64,000 nt of DNA from Metamycoplasma sp051549855 (GCF_051549855.1 NZ_CP196080.1:124001-188000), one strand, 5' to 3'; positions 1-10,941 are shown, numbered from the stretch's first letter. The notes: generated by a model not told the origin, from the letters alone. Program-made: numbers and translations.

Positions 1-658
1 GGGCAATCCCTGTTGCTACAGAAGCATTCAGTGACTGAACTGTACCTTTTTGTGGGATATAAATTAGTTGATCACTAGCTTTGATAATTGTATTTGACAC
101 ACCTTTTTGTTCGTTACCGATTACCAAAACGCTTGGACGATTGAACTTAGTTTTATTAATATCGCTAGCATTCTGGTTAAGTGCAGTTGTGTAAATTCAG
201 TAGCCATTTTGTTTCAATTTTTCAATTGCATTAAACAAAGAAGGAACTTTGATGATATTCATATTAACAAATCCACCAGAAGAAATTTTTAAAGCAACAG
301 GTGTAACACTAGCTGCTCGATCTGTTGGTATCAAAATTCAATTTACACCAAAAACATTTGCACTTCTTATAATTGCACCTAAATTTTGTACATCTTGAAT
401 GTGATCTAAAATTAATACATTGTCAGGTTTGTTACGTAACAATTTCTCGAAATCAGCATATTCAAAATCTTTAATAAAAGCAATAACACCTTGGTGATTT
501 TGTTCTGTAATCTTATCTAGTTTTACTTTTGATACTTTTTTAACATTTTTGAATTTGATATCTAGTTTAATATTTTCTTGAATTCAAATTTCAGTAATCG
601 GAAAGTTTTCATTGATAGCATCAATAACGGAGTTACGACCAAAAATAAAGTTTTTCAT
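1..658 (-). CDS. rlmB: 23S rRNA (guanosine-2'-O-)-methyltransferase, TrmH/SpoU family (3' end outside window)
   Basis: SAM-dependent 2'-O-ribose methyltransferase of 23S rRNA. The protein begins MKNFIFGRNSVIDAI, the usual start of the RlmB N-terminal substrate-binding domain. The SpoU catalytic domain follows, with the knot motifs NVLILDHIQDVQNLGAIIRSA, then VLVIGNEQKGVS and IPQKGTVQSLNAS. About 219 residues are present; only the last residues are lost at the window edge. The ATG overlaps the cysS stop codon (TAATG), so translation is probably coupled to cysS. RlmB against another SpoU-family ribose methyltransferase cannot be settled by motifs alone, but the N-terminal domain and the link to cysS favour RlmB. 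Confidence 0.9.
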
Positions 659-1872
659 TAGATTAATTTTCTTTCTTTTAGCACTTCACGAAGTATGTCA
701 GCTTTGTGGTAATCTTTGTTTTCAACCAATTGTTTTCAGTCTTGATACATTTTTTTATCATCTTCACTGACTAAAACATTGGCTACATTGAAACCTAAAA
801 GCTCTAAAACTCTTTTTAGAGTGGCACTGTTTTTTGACTTCATCAGTTCATGTACTATTTTCATTGCAGGAGCGAAATTTAGTTCAGCAACATTGTCAAT
901 AACTTCTTTAACCAAAACTTCATCAATTTGCATTGACTCATCTTCTAATTGCATTTTTTTCAGTGATAAATCTATTTTAGAAATCATTTTTTCGTTTGAC
1001 ATCAGTAATTCATCAGTAATGTTAATAGGTTTTGAGTAAGCAGAAGATAGAAAAATCATTCTCAATGTGTCTGCGCTTCAATCTTTTAAAAAGTCTTTAG
1101 CAAGAACAATATTTCCTATTGATTTAGACATTTTTTCATTGTTTAGATTAACCGTTCCAAAGTGAATTCATTGTTTAGCTAGTGGGTTATTTGTTAAGGC
1201 TCTAAATTGGATATTTTCATTTTCGTGGTGCGGGAATGTTAAGTCAACTCCCCCTGCGTGTATGTCAATAGTTTCATTGCCAAAATATTGATTAATCATA
1301 GCAACACACTCTGTATGTCACCCGGGTCTTCCCTTACCAAAAGGTGAATCATATTTGATGCCAACATTAGTATCTTTTCACAGGGCAAAGTCGACTGAAT
1401 TTAGTTTATTTTCATCATTATTTTCCGCTTCTAAATTCTCTACAACTTGCCCACTCACTTCACCATAATTTTGACGATTCTTCATAACATCAAAATAAAC
1501 ATTTACTCCACGTTGATAGGCTGATTTTTTGTTGATTAGCTGTTTAATAAAATCAAAAATTATGTCCAGATGGTCTGTGACTTTAGCAATAATATTTGGT
1601 TTTTGAATGTTATAAACTTCGAGCATTTTTAAGTATTGGTCTGTGTAATACTCACTAATTTGAGTCTCAGTTTTGTTTTCAAAAATTGCTTTGTTGATTA
1701 TTTTGTCATCGATATCAGTGATATTGTGTAAAAACTGAATGTTTTGTCCTTGCGCTCTTTGCGCTCTAATCATTAGATCAAAAGTCAAAATTGGTCGCAT
1801 GTTTCCGATGTGAACGTAGTTATATACAGTTGGTCCACATAGATAATATTTCTTTATATTTTCTTTATTCAT
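658..1872 (-). CDS. cysS: cysteinyl-tRNA synthetase
   Basis: Charges tRNA-Cys in the cytoplasm. Class I synthetase of 404 residues, short for the family, as usual in mollicutes. The zinc-binding Cys12 lies in YYLCGPTVYNYVHIGN, with the HIGH-type motif HIGN at 21-24. The middle has GWHTECVAM and GGVDLTFPHHENE, and KMSKS occurs near residue 250 as NEKMSKSIGN. I placed the start at the ATG in front of NKENIKKYY rather than at upstream ATGs. This puts the N-terminus in register with other CysRS proteins and leaves a TATAAT seven bases upstream, so the transcript may be leaderless. Two genes, cysS-rlmB, form the operon. Confidence 0.95.
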
Positions 1873-1879
1873 AACAAAA

Positions 1880-1885
1880 ATTATA
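1880..1885 (-). promoter_or_regulatory. -10 hexamer of cysS (leaderless candidate)
   Basis: TATAAT on the minus strand, separated by seven bases from the cysS ATG. There is no purine-rich Shine-Dalgarno sequence in between, so transcription would start at or within a base or two of the start codon. Confidence 0.6.
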
Positions 1886-1941
1886 TTGTTTTCAATCCAA
1901 AAAATATAAAACAAAAATCAATTATTTTTGACCTTTTTTGT

Positions 1942-1947
1942 TATATT
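1942..1947 (+). promoter_or_regulatory. -10 hexamer of the membrane-protein gene (leaderless candidate)
   Basis: TATATT followed by exactly seven bases and then ATG, with no Shine-Dalgarno sequence. The arrangement is the same as at cysS and argS on either side. Confidence 0.5.
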
Positions 1948-1954
1948 TTTTAGC

Positions 1955-2848
1955 ATGACTTTACAAAACATAAAAAATAACAAGTATTTCACAAGTTACA
2001 AAAACTGAGAACGAAAAAGAAAATTGATTTTTTGAGGAGGGATTTTAGCTTTTGTTTTTCTTGTTTTGGCTGCTATATTAAGTTGAAAAGCAGAAACTTT
2101 CTTATACATTGAAAACATTGAAAAATTCAGTGCCAAATACAATGGAGACATAGTAAAAGAAGTAATTCATAGTCGTGTTGCGCAGGGTTTAATGAGTCAA
2201 TTTTGATCTAGCACATACACTTTTACTTACATTTCAAACTTTGCTTTGGCAATTATTTTGATTGCATACGCAATTATTTGAGATAAATCTAAAATTCAAA
2301 AAGCATTATTTTTGTCAGTATTAAACATCACTATTACATTCATTATTTTTTGAAGTTTAATATTTTTCCAAGTGATTTTGAAATTCAAAGCAAATAACAC
2401 AGATAAAACTGTTTTATCAATGTCACTTGTTTCACAGACATTAACTCACTTTGTAAATCCACTGATTGGTATGGTTGCCTTAGTGTTAAGAAGAAAAAGC
2501 ATTATTTTAACTAAAAAATTACTGTGATTTTCTAATTTAGCTGTGATTGTTTACTACATTTTTGCTTTAGGAATGTTCTACATGGGACAAAATGTCGCTT
2601 CTTATGTAAGTCAAAAAATGCCAGAATTGGATGATGTTAATGGTCGTTTAGAATTGGTAATATACGGATTTTTAAATTTTGAAAATCCAATGTTTTACTC
2701 AGGAACAAACAAGGGTGTAGTTTTTGCTTTAAATCTAGTGATTATTTTAATGGCATTTTTTGTACCAGTAGGTATCGGTTGAATGTGAAAATTTGCACTT
2801 AGAATCAAGTTGCAGCAAAGCTCAAAAACCACAACTAGCAAGCAGTAA
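1955..2848 (+). CDS. multi-pass membrane protein, mycoplasma-type (possibly DUF1600)
   Basis: Function unknown; 297 residues. After a basic N-terminus (NIKNNKYFTSYKNWERKRK) I see about seven hydrophobic segments: GGILAFVFLVLAAILSW, FALAIILIAYAIIW, ITITFIIFWSLIFF, HFVNPLIGMVALVL, NLAVIVYYIFALGMFYM, a region near FENPMFYSG, and LNLVIILMAFFVPVGIGW. The C-terminus is short and ends in KTTTSKQ. The layout resembles the mycoplasma-restricted DUF1600 membrane proteins; that assignment is from memory and needs a profile search. It is a single-gene unit with its own promoter and a terminator overlapping the stop codon. Confidence 0.85.
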
Positions 2849-2865
2849 AAGCTTGCTTTTGTTTT
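2837..2865 (+). terminator. rho-independent terminator overlapping a stop codon
   Basis: Perfect 7-bp stem AGCAAGC/GCTTGCT (2837-2843 with 2851-2857) with a 7-base loop that contains the TAA stop of the membrane-protein gene, followed by TTTGTTTT. Confidence 0.75.
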
Positions 2866-2898
2866 ATTTATAATCTTTTTTAACTTTTGTGGTGGTGG

Positions 2899-2904
2899 TA
2901 TAAT
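2899..2904 (+). promoter_or_regulatory. -10 hexamer of argS (leaderless candidate)
   Basis: Consensus TATAAT, then TAAAAGC (seven bases), then the argS ATG. No Shine-Dalgarno sequence is present. Confidence 0.65.
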
Positions 2905-2911
2905 TAAAAGC

Positions 2912-4531
2912 ATGACTAGTGCTAAAGAAAAAATTATCGCTTCTATAGAAGAAGCGTTGCAAAAATTAAATATTTCAAAGAAAGTTATTCTTACTGAAGC
3001 TAAAGATCATGGGGATTTTGCTTCAAATATAGCTTTAACTTTACAAAAAGAATTAGGAAAAAGTGCAATGGAGGTTGCACAAGAAATCGTAAATAACATT
3101 GACAAGAAAAAATACTCAATTAAAGAAATCGAAATTGCTGCTCCAGGATTTATGAATTTCTATGTTGAAAATGAAGTGTTTGCTGATGTTGTTGACATTA
3201 TTAACAAATTAGGTGAAGAATACGGAAAAGGTACACCTGATTCCCTTAACAAAATTAATGTTGAGTTTGTTAGTGCAAACCCAACTGGATTTTTACACAT
3301 CGGACATGCTCGTAACGCAGCAATCGGAGCAACATTATGTAACGTTTTACAAGCAGCAGGACACCCGGTTGTAAGAGAATACTATGTTAATGATGCTGGA
3401 AATCAAATGAACAACTTAGCAGCATCACTATTTGCTCGTTACCAACAAATTTTTGATAAATCATATCCAATGCCTGCAGATGCATATAATGGTGGAGATA
3501 TTGTTTATTTTGCAGAAGAATTTCATAAAGAATATGGTGACAAATACAAAGGTGCAGAGTATGAACCTAATAGAGCTTTCTTTAGAGAATATGGACGCCA
3601 AATAGCACTACGCGAAATTAAAAAAACAATGGCAGAATTCGGAACTTGATTCGATGTTTGATCAAGTGAACAAGAACTATATGACAAAGATATGGTATTT
3701 GATGCCATCGGACGTTTAAAAAATGTTTATGAAAAAGACGGTGCTACTTGACTAGCAACTACTGTTGGTGGAAAAGATGATAAAGACCGGGTAATTATTA
3801 AAAGCGATAAAACATTCACATACATGTGTGCTGATATCGCTTACCATGAAGACAAACTAAAACGTTTAAACGATCCTAATGGAGTAATCATTGATATTTG
3901 AGGAGCAGACCACTCAGGTTATGTAGAAAGAATTAAATATTCAATGCAAGACTTAGGATACCGCGATGATCAAACAATCATGGTTTTATTCCAACTATTA
4001 CGTGTTGTTAAAGACGGAAAAGAAGTAAAAATGTCAAAACGTTTAGGAACTTCGCTAACTCTAAGAGAATTAATGGACTTAGTTGGAAAAGATCCTATTC
4101 GTTTCTTCCTAATCAACCGTTCATACAATTCAAAAATTGATTTTGATATTAACAAGGTAAACGAAAAATCAGAATCAAATCCAATGTACATTATTAAATA
4201 TGCTCATGCAAGAGCAAATCAATTAATTAAAAATTCAAAATATGCAGATTTTGCTAAAGCTGGAGAATACAGTGAAGATAGTGAAATCAAATTAATAAAC
4301 GAATTAAAAGAATACCCAGAATTGATTAAAACAATGGCTAAAACATACAAAGTTAACTTGTTGCCTCCATACTTGTTAAACTTAGCTGGAGCCTTCAATT
4401 CATTCTATTCAAACGTTAAAATTATTGGTTCAGAAAATGAAGAAAGTCTAATTGCTTTGGCAAAAGCAGCTAAAGTGGTTCTAGCAAATGGTCTAAAACT
4501 AATGGACTTAGACATCCCTGAAGAAATGTAA
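2912..4531 (+). CDS. argS: arginyl-tRNA synthetase
   Basis: Charges tRNA-Arg. Class I enzyme of 539 residues, normal for bacterial ArgRS. The N-terminal Add-1 domain covers roughly residues 1-85. VEFVSANPTGFLHIGHARNA holds the HIGH motif near residue 128. IIDIWGADHSGYVERI and VKMSKRLGTS (KMSKR near 373-377) complete the catalytic core. The C-terminal DALR anticodon-binding domain contains NPMYIIKYAHARANQL. Several TGA codons are read as Trp. The start follows a TATAAT at leaderless spacing. A 9-bp UUCG hairpin directly follows the stop. Confidence 0.97.
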
Positions 4532-4534
4532 TTA

Positions 4535-4560
4535 AAATAAACCTTCGGGTTTATTTCTTT
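4535..4560 (+). terminator. terminator of argS, UUCG tetraloop
   Basis: Perfect 9-bp stem AAATAAACC/GGTTTATTT (4535-4543 with 4548-4556) closed by the stable tetraloop TTCG, then CTTT. The T-tract is mostly within the stem's right arm. The next gene starts only 10 bases after it. Confidence 0.75.
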
Positions 4561-4566
4561 ATAACC

Positions 4567-5100
4567 GTGAAAAAGGCAAAACTTTTATTAAGCTCTTTAG
4601 CAGCATTAACTACATTAGTTTCAGTTCCATTAGTGACCCTTTCATGTATCAATCGACCATATCAAACTAATCCTAAAAATGATTTATCAAAATCGGAAGT
4701 AGTTTGAGAATTGCAAAAAAATGCAACCGAAAACAAAAATATGTATCTAGACTTGTCTAAGTACCAAAAAGAAGCAGAACAAAGCAATAAAAATTTACCA
4801 AATGATAAAAAATTAAAAAATGTTGACTTTTATAGCAGTCATTTAAAACAATATGTAACTATTCCAGAAATCAGTAAATACGGAAAAAACTATTCATATA
4901 AGTGATATGTTGTTGACACTGCTGATCCATTCAGAGCAAAATTAGAAATTTATTATGTACCAGTTGAAGCTATTGCGGTGCAAGATCCGTCATTTATAAA
5001 AGCGGAGAATGAAGTTAATGGTGATTGAAGTAAAATGAAAAATTCATCAAATCGTCCATTAGCTAAATTCGTAGTTGAACTAAAATTTGGTAAAAGGTAG
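4567..5100 (+). CDS. small putative lipoprotein
   Basis: Function unknown; 177 residues, predicted to be lipid-anchored on the outer face of the membrane. The signal peptide is MKKAKLLLSSLAALTTLVSV, followed by a lipobox ending in VTLSC with the modifiable Cys at residue 27. The mature part is lysine- and asparagine-rich (KNMYLDLSKYQKEAEQSN) and has a more ordered C-terminal half with WYVVDTADPFRAKLEIYYVP. The start is a GTG with no Shine-Dalgarno sequence, chosen because it alone gives the complete signal peptide. It lies between the argS terminator and gltX, six bases before gltX, and may be cotranscribed with gltX. I recognise no domain. Confidence 0.85.
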
Positions 5101-5106
5101 GTAAAA

Positions 5107-6498
5107 ATGAAAAAAATTCGTACACGTTATGCTCCTAGCCCTACTGGATATTTACATATCGGTGGTGCACGAACGGCATTATTCAATTATTTATTTGCCA
5201 AACATTTTGGTGGCGATTTTATTATTCGTATAGAAGATACAGACGTTGCTAGAAACGTTGAAAATGGTGAACGTAGTCAATTGGAGAATCTAGCTTGATT
5301 AGGTATTATTCCAGACGAAAGCCCAATCAATCCTAAAGCAGAGTATGGCAAATATCGTCAAAGTGAAAAATTAGATATTTATGATGAATTAATTGAAAAA
5401 TTATTAGCTAACGGACATGCTTACAAAGCTTATGACACAACAGAAGAGTTAACAAAACAAAAAGAAGAAAGTGAAGCTGCTTGTATTCCATCTTTCCGTT
5501 ACGATCGAAATTGACTAAAAATTAGTGACCAGGAAAAACAAAAACGTGATCAAAATGGTGAATACTCAGTGCGTTTAGCCTTACCTAAAAATCACGTGTA
5601 TAAATGAGAAGATATAGTACGTGGAACCATTAGTGTAAATAGCGATGATATTGGAGATTTTGTTATCAGAAAAAGTGACGGTTATCCAACATACAACTTT
5701 GCTGTAGTAGTAGACGATCATCAAATGGAAATTAGTCATATTTTAAGAGGTGAAGAACACATCACTAACACACCAAAACAATTAGCAGTCTACGAAGCAT
5801 TTGGTTGAGACACTCCACAATTCGGACACTTAACAATCATCACAAACATGGAAGGTAAAAAACTTTCAAAACGTGATTCAAGTCTAAAACAATTCATAGA
5901 AGACTATAAAAACGAAGGATATAACAATCAAGCAATTTTTAACTTCTTAGCTCTTTTAGGTTGAAGTAGTGAAGATGCTCAAGAAATCATGACACACAAT
6001 GAATTAATAAGTAAATTTGATTTTCACCGCCTTTCAAAATCACCATCAAAATTTGATATTCAAAAGATGGAATGATTCAGTAAAAATTACTGAAAAAACA
6101 CTGAAAATGAGTACTTTTTCAATGTTTTAGAATTCCACGATTCCAAAGAGTGAATGAATATTTTCATCGAAACCTACAAACAAAATATTGTAACTCTTAA
6201 TGATTTAAAAAATGCTTTGAAAATGTATACTCACCCAGATAAAAAGTTAACTATTGATTACCAAACAAATGATGTAATTAAAGAATTTTGAAACAACCTA
6301 AAAGATAAAGAATTTAGCATTCAAAATATTCAGCAAGCCATTGATTTAACAAAACAAAACTTAAAAGTTGCAGGTAAAAACTTATTTATGCCAATTAGAA
6401 TTGCTACCACATACCGTGAACACGGTCCTGAATTAGCGAAAGCCATTTTCTTGTTCGGTGAAAATATTGTAAAAGAACGTATTAAAGAGTGAATTTAA
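5107..6498 (+). CDS. gltX: glutamyl-tRNA synthetase
   Basis: Charges tRNA-Glu, and tRNA-Gln in organisms that use the amidotransferase route. Class I enzyme of 463 residues, normal for bacterial GltX. RTRYAPSPTGYLHIGGARTALFNYLFA carries the HIGH motif near residue 16, IIRIEDTD follows, and GKKLSKRDSSL gives KLSKR near residues 251-256. The C-terminal helical anticodon-binding region holds FNFLALLGWS. The start ATG is seven bases after the lipoprotein stop with the weak ribosome-binding sequence AGGTAGG. The last codons overlap the next gene. Confidence 0.97.
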
Positions 6499-6869
6499 AA
6501 TTTCGTTCAGTTGTAACACAAAATGACAATGAACTTGTTACTGAGTACGAGTCACCGTATAGTGAAACAACTCGGGACGAGTTCATTGTTTTTAATTTTT
6601 TAGATCCTCAAAAAGTAGAACAAGAAATAGCAGTTTCAAGCCAGCAAGTTCAAATTAAAAGCGCAGATAACTTTACTTGAGATTTGTATATGCACAAATA
6701 TAGTAAGCACTGATATAAAACAGCCCATGGAGATATTCCATTGTATTGATATTTGACTGGTGTAATAATTGACACTAAAATAGTTTCTTTTACATACGAT
6801 TTGCTAGACAACATTGGCGAAAAGAAAAACATTATTGGTTCAGTTAAGGTAAGTCTTGAAACAAAATAA
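6489..6869 (+). CDS. small beta-rich protein, possibly YwiB/DUF1934 family
   Basis: 126 residues; function not known. The sequence is a run of predicted beta strands (LKFRSVVTQ, VQIKSADNFTWDLYMH, KIVSFTYDLL, GSVKVSLE) compatible with the lipocalin-like barrel of YwiB (DUF1934). In Bacillus ywiB sits beside argS, and argS is two genes away here, which supports the idea, but it is inference. The start is a GTG inside the end of gltX (10-base overlap), so translation is probably coupled. Its own end overlaps the next gene by 14 bases. Confidence 0.75.
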
Positions 6870-7491
6870 TAAAAGAAAAGAAAAAGCACCTCGTAAGGCA
6901 ACTTTTTGAAATGTTTTTCTTTTTTCTTTAATGTGTACTTTCATTGGTTTTGGTGGTGGGAATGCTATTTTACCAGTGATTAATAAAATTGCGGTAAAAC
7001 AAAACAAATGAATAACTGAGTCAGAATTCGACGATGCAGTCATTACTTCAAATATGATTCCTGGAGCTTCAGTTATCCAAACCTTGTCTTTTGTTTCAAT
7101 CAAGGCTATAGGTTTTTGAAAAGGTAGTTTAGCACTTATTTTGGCTGCCTTGCCACATTTACTATTTGCTTTGGTAGTGTTTATATTGTTACGTAAATAT
7201 GCCAATAATTACTTGTATGCAATAGCAGCAGGAGTAATGCCAATTATTATCGGAGTCATTTTAACATTTGGCTGAAGATATTTAAAAGCTCAACGTGGAC
7301 CATTTAGTCTATGGCTGTGAATTAGTCTTTTTGTTATTTCATTTGCTTATTGTTTATTCATTCCATCGCCGTACAACATTCCTGCTATACCAATGATAGC
7401 AATAATACTAGTTTTTGCTTTTTATGCATTATGGCAAACTATCAAGCAACGCAAAATGAACAAAAAAGACTCAAATAAGGACACAAAATAA
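6856..7491 (+). CDS. chromate transporter (CHR) family subunit, first half
   Basis: Membrane protein of 211 residues of the CHR superfamily, short-chain type, where two half-size proteins act together. Near the N-terminus FIGFGGGNAILPVI matches the conserved glycine-rich CHR motif, and ITSNMIPGASVIQT is the second conserved segment. About five to six hydrophobic segments follow. The start is a TTG preceded by AAGGTAAG inside the previous gene; no ATG gives the conserved N-terminus. The stop overlaps the next ATG (TAATG). The substrate in a mycoplasma is unknown; chromate is only the name-giving substrate of the family. Confidence 0.85.
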
Positions 7492-8183
7492 TGCAATTTG
7501 TTTCTTTTTTAGCAGCATGCGGATTGGTATTGGCAAGTGCATTCATTGTTTTTGGTGGCGGACAAGTATTTATGCCAATATACAAGTGAATTTATGAATT
7601 TCTAAGCCAACACTTTTCTTCAGTTACTATTAATTCTGAAACAATTGATCAAGTTTTTGCAGTTGCCAACGCTACTCCTGGAGTTATTGGAACCAAATTA
7701 GCTTTATTCACTGGTTATTTAATTAGTATTGACGATAGTGGGAACGCACAATGATGAGGTTACATTGCAATGTTAGTAACCTATCTAATTATTGTTGTTC
7801 CTGCTATAGTAATAATGCATTATAGTGCTAAAGCCTTAGCGAAATCAAAAAGTAGCAAGTACTTTAAAAATCTTAATATCATCTTAAAACCAGTTTTGGC
7901 AGGAGTCATGTTTTCTCTTGCTGTTCAACTTTTTATCGGTACTACTTTCCCAATGATTAAGTTTAATGATTCAACTTCATACATTGTCAATGTGTCTTCA
8001 TCTTCAACGCATTCTAAATTAAACATTTTCAAAGGTTGAAGACTAATTGTGTTGTTTATTTATTCACCAATTGCAATTGTGGCAACAATTTATTTACAAA
8101 AGAGAAGAGTACCTTTGTTATTTTTAATTCTTTCATCAATTGTGCTCGGACTTCTTTTATTCCAGCCATGACTTATAAAATAG
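7491..8183 (+). CDS. chromate transporter (CHR) family subunit, second half
   Basis: Partner of the preceding gene, 230 residues. ASAFIVFGGGQVFMPIY is the CHR motif, and VFAVANATPGVIGTKLA parallels the NMIPGAS segment of the first subunit, so the two are diverged copies of the same domain. Hydrophobic segments include YIAMLVTYLIIVVPAIVIM and LLFLILSSIVLGLLLF. Between them lies a Ser/Thr-rich loop (NVSSSSTHS). It is coupled to the upstream gene by a one-base stop/start overlap and ends nine bases before hslO, with the hslO ribosome-binding site overlapping its stop. Confidence 0.85.
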
Positions 8184-8191
8184 GAGGCAAT

Positions 8192-9031
8192 ATGTCAAAA
8201 ACAATAACTTTGGAATTCAAAAACTGTTTGGTTTATTTAAACGATTTAACTTCAGTTAGTCAAGATATTATTAAAAAGCAAGAAACTACATCACTTTCTT
8301 CATTCATTTTGGCAAAAGCAGTAAGTTTGTTTGCTCCTTTACCACGAATTTTAACTAAAAATGGAAGAACTACTACTTTGATTCGTTCCGAAGGAAACAT
8401 TAAAAACTTGATTGTCGATAGTAATGAAAAAAATCATGTTAAAGCGCTAATAAGTAATCCAGAAATAATTTGAGAAGGTGATTTAAATGAAGCAATAACA
8501 TTCTTTGGCTTTCGTAATGCATTCTTAAGAATTAAAGTGATGCAAGACAAAATGGTTCCTTATGAATCCGAAGTAAGCATGCAAAGCGAAACTTTGGTCG
8601 ACGATTTGGCCTATTTTTTCAATCAGTCACAGCAAATTAGATCAGCAGTTTTATCATGTACTAAATTTAAAGATAACGAAGACCTAGAAGAGTCATCAAG
8701 CGCAATTTTCACAGCCTTACCTTCAGTAACTGACTCTGATATAGACTGAATTTATGACTTTATAGAAAAAAATCCTTTCCATGAAAAAGGACTGAAATTC
8801 TACAAAGAATACCTGCTAGAACAAGGGGCCAAATTGATTGATGAAACTCCTTGAATTTCACAATGTGATTGTTCTAGTGAAAAGTATTTAGCCGCCATCA
8901 AATTGTTATCTAAACAAGAAATAAAATCACTATTAGAAGAAAAAGGTAACATTGAAGCAGAGTGTCATTATTGCCATAAAAAATATTATTTTACTAAAGA
9001 AGATTTGGCAAACACTTGCGAGCTTCAATAA
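8192..9031 (+). CDS. hslO: redox-regulated chaperone Hsp33
   Basis: Cytosolic holdase activated by oxidation. The protein has 279 residues, close to the usual 290. The C-terminal zinc switch is intact: ISQCDCSSEKYLAAIKLL (CxC) and EAECHYCHKKYYF (CxxC), about 30 residues apart. The N-terminal core includes SFILAKAVSLFAPLPRI, a version of the Hsp33 dimer domain. The ribosome-binding site TAGGAGG at proper spacing fixes the ATG. It is the last gene of the gltX to hslO transcript; a terminator follows six bases after the stop. Linkage to a CHR transporter pair is unusual and may point to an oxidative or thiol stress role for the operon (inference). Confidence 0.95.
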
Positions 9032-9036
9032 ATTTT

Positions 9037-9065
9037 AGAGTGAGATTCGTCTTGCTCTTTTTTTA
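9037..9065 (+). terminator. terminator of hslO
   Basis: A 9-bp stem with two G-U pairs (AGAGTGAGA with TCTTGCTCT), a TTCG loop and a run of seven or more T. Confidence 0.85.
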
Positions 9066-9123
9066 TAACAAAAGGTTTTTGTTCAATTCTTTTGGGTAAA
9101 ATATTAATAATGCTAGGAGAAGG

Positions 9124-10167
9124 ATGAATTACATAGGATCTAAACACTCATTACTAAGTTTTATAGACAGCGCTATTAGCGACTTAGTCAAAGAACAAAA
9201 TAATATTGTTTTCTGCGATCTTTTTGCAGGAACTTCATCAGTATCGAAGTTTTTTAAAATCAAGGGATATACAATAATTTCAAATGATTTACAAACATAT
9301 AGCTACATAAATGCAAAACATTTTATTGAAAATAATACTGAATTAACTTTTTCAGGATTAAAAAAGAAAAACATTGAACCTTTTTCGTTTCTAAATTCAT
9401 TAAAGGGTTCCAAAGGGTTTATTTATAATAATTATTCTCTTGCAGGGACTAGTTCAGACATTCATCAGCGTCTGTATTTTACTGATGAAAATGCTATGAA
9501 AGTAGATGCAATCCGAAAAGAAATAGAGTATTGAAAAAACAGAAAATTAATAACAAGTAATGAATATTATTTTCTAATTTCTTGTTTGATAGAATCTGCA
9601 GATAAAGTAGCAAATACTGCCTCAGTATATGAATCTTATCTAAAAACAATAAAAAAGAGTGCCTCTAAACCATTGATTCTAAAACCACTTGAAACAATAA
9701 AGTCAGACAATAAAAATCACAGAGTCTATAACCTAGATGCGAACAATTTAATACGAAAAATAGAAGGTGATATTTTATACTTAGATCCCCCTTACAATAC
9801 AAGAAAATATAATACAAATTATCATTTGCTAGAAACTATTGCCAAATATGACAATCCAAAAATTAAAGGAAAGGCAGGAATAAGAGACGAAGACAACAAG
9901 AAATCTCTATATTCAACAAAAAAATACGCTCGTGATGCCTTAGAGGATTTAGTTAAAAATGCCAAGTTCAAATATATAGTATTAAGTTATAATGACGAGG
10001 GTATTATAGCGATGGAAGAAATTCGAAATATAATGTCTAAATTTGGTAAATATACATATTACAAACAAGAGTATAAGAGGTTCAAAGCAGACAAAGATAC
10101 TAATAGAACTCACAAAAAAACCACTGTGTTTGAGTATCTTCATTGCCTAGAAAAAGAAAATTTCTAG
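9124..10167 (+). CDS. type II DNA adenine-N6 methyltransferase (D12 class)
   Basis: Modification enzyme of a restriction-modification pair; 347 residues. The N-terminus NYIGSKHSLLSFI is the opening typical of D12-class adenine methylases. FCDLFAGTSSVSKFF (32-37) is the SAM-binding motif I, and ILYLDPPYNTRKY has the catalytic DPPY at residues 221-224. Its own AGGAGAAGG ribosome-binding site sets the start. The gene runs tail to tail with the putative endonuclease; the coding ends overlap by four bases. The recognition sequence cannot be read from the protein. The gene sits alone between two terminated operons, as expected of an acquired cassette. Confidence 0.9.
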
Positions 10168-10886
10168 TTATTTTTCTCTTCTAAAATTTTCAGTAGCTTT
10201 TTCATATTAAACCTAAACTTAAAACAATCTCTGTTACTATGAACTTGGAATTCTCCAATTGAAACATTTTCGTATTTAACAGTGTTGCTTTCATTTCAAT
10301 TTTCAATTGTTTTGGTAAAGCTGAAATTTTCTTCATTTCATTCTGGTGAAGAAAATTTTTTTAAAACAAGAAACTTGATTTCCCCATTCAAGTTACCTTC
10401 TTTATTTAAGAATTCATATATATAAATCAAATAGTCGCAGTGAAATAAGTTATCTCAATATCTTTCAATAATTTTAGATATGTTAGTCAATGTAAATTCT
10501 TTAAACAACTTTACTTTTGAAGCATATTCAGCAGGAATAGGCTTGTCTAACAAGTCTCCAAAATATTCGAAATATGTTTTAGATGTTGCCTGTCCAACAT
10601 TTTGTGGTGCTACTTTTCCTAAAGTTTTCTTATTCGTTTTTACTGAAAGCGTTTGTCCATTCTGTAAAATGAAATCAATACTATTTTTGTTTTGAGAAAC
10701 TAATGAAATGGGTCTAGGTATATTGGATTTTTCAAATATAATACCCACATATTTATGTATTAAGTTTATGATCCACTCATTTGCTCTTTTTTTGTAACTG
10801 CTTTCAACATTTAAGTCAAAATATTGTGCTATAGCTATTTCCGCCGAAACACCAATGATTTCAGTTTTATATTCATCTAAATTCAT
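10164..10886 (-). CDS. putative type II restriction endonuclease
   Basis: 240 residues. No family name is recognised with certainty. Evidence is position (convergent, overlapping the methyltransferase end) plus a PD-(D/E)xK-like core: KNSIDFILQNGQTLSVKTNKK has Asp71 and Lys83, with Ser where the acidic residue usually stands, followed by KVAPQNVGQATSKTYFEYFG. The N-terminus EIIGVSAEIAIAQYFDL resembles the opening helix of several type II enzymes. A TATAAT and AAAGGT precede the ATG. If it is the cognate nuclease, expression opposite to the methylase could produce antisense 3' ends. An uncharacterised nuclease-like protein is the alternative. Confidence 0.75.
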
Positions 10887-10915
10887 TTTTTACCTTTTAA
10901 TAATTATAACATTGC

Positions 10916-10941
10916 GTTTTTACTGAATGTTTTTACTGAAG
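10916..10941 (+). repeat. 13-bp tandem duplication
   Basis: Two adjacent copies of GTTTTTACTGAA plus one variable base (10916-10928 and 10929-10941) between the endonuclease promoter and the clpB terminator. Too short to assign a role. Confidence 0.6.

Noticed and set aside
4535..4560. UUCG hairpin as a riboswitch or leader of the small lipoprotein gene
   Set aside because: It follows the argS stop at once and has simple terminator form; no alternative pairing was seen.
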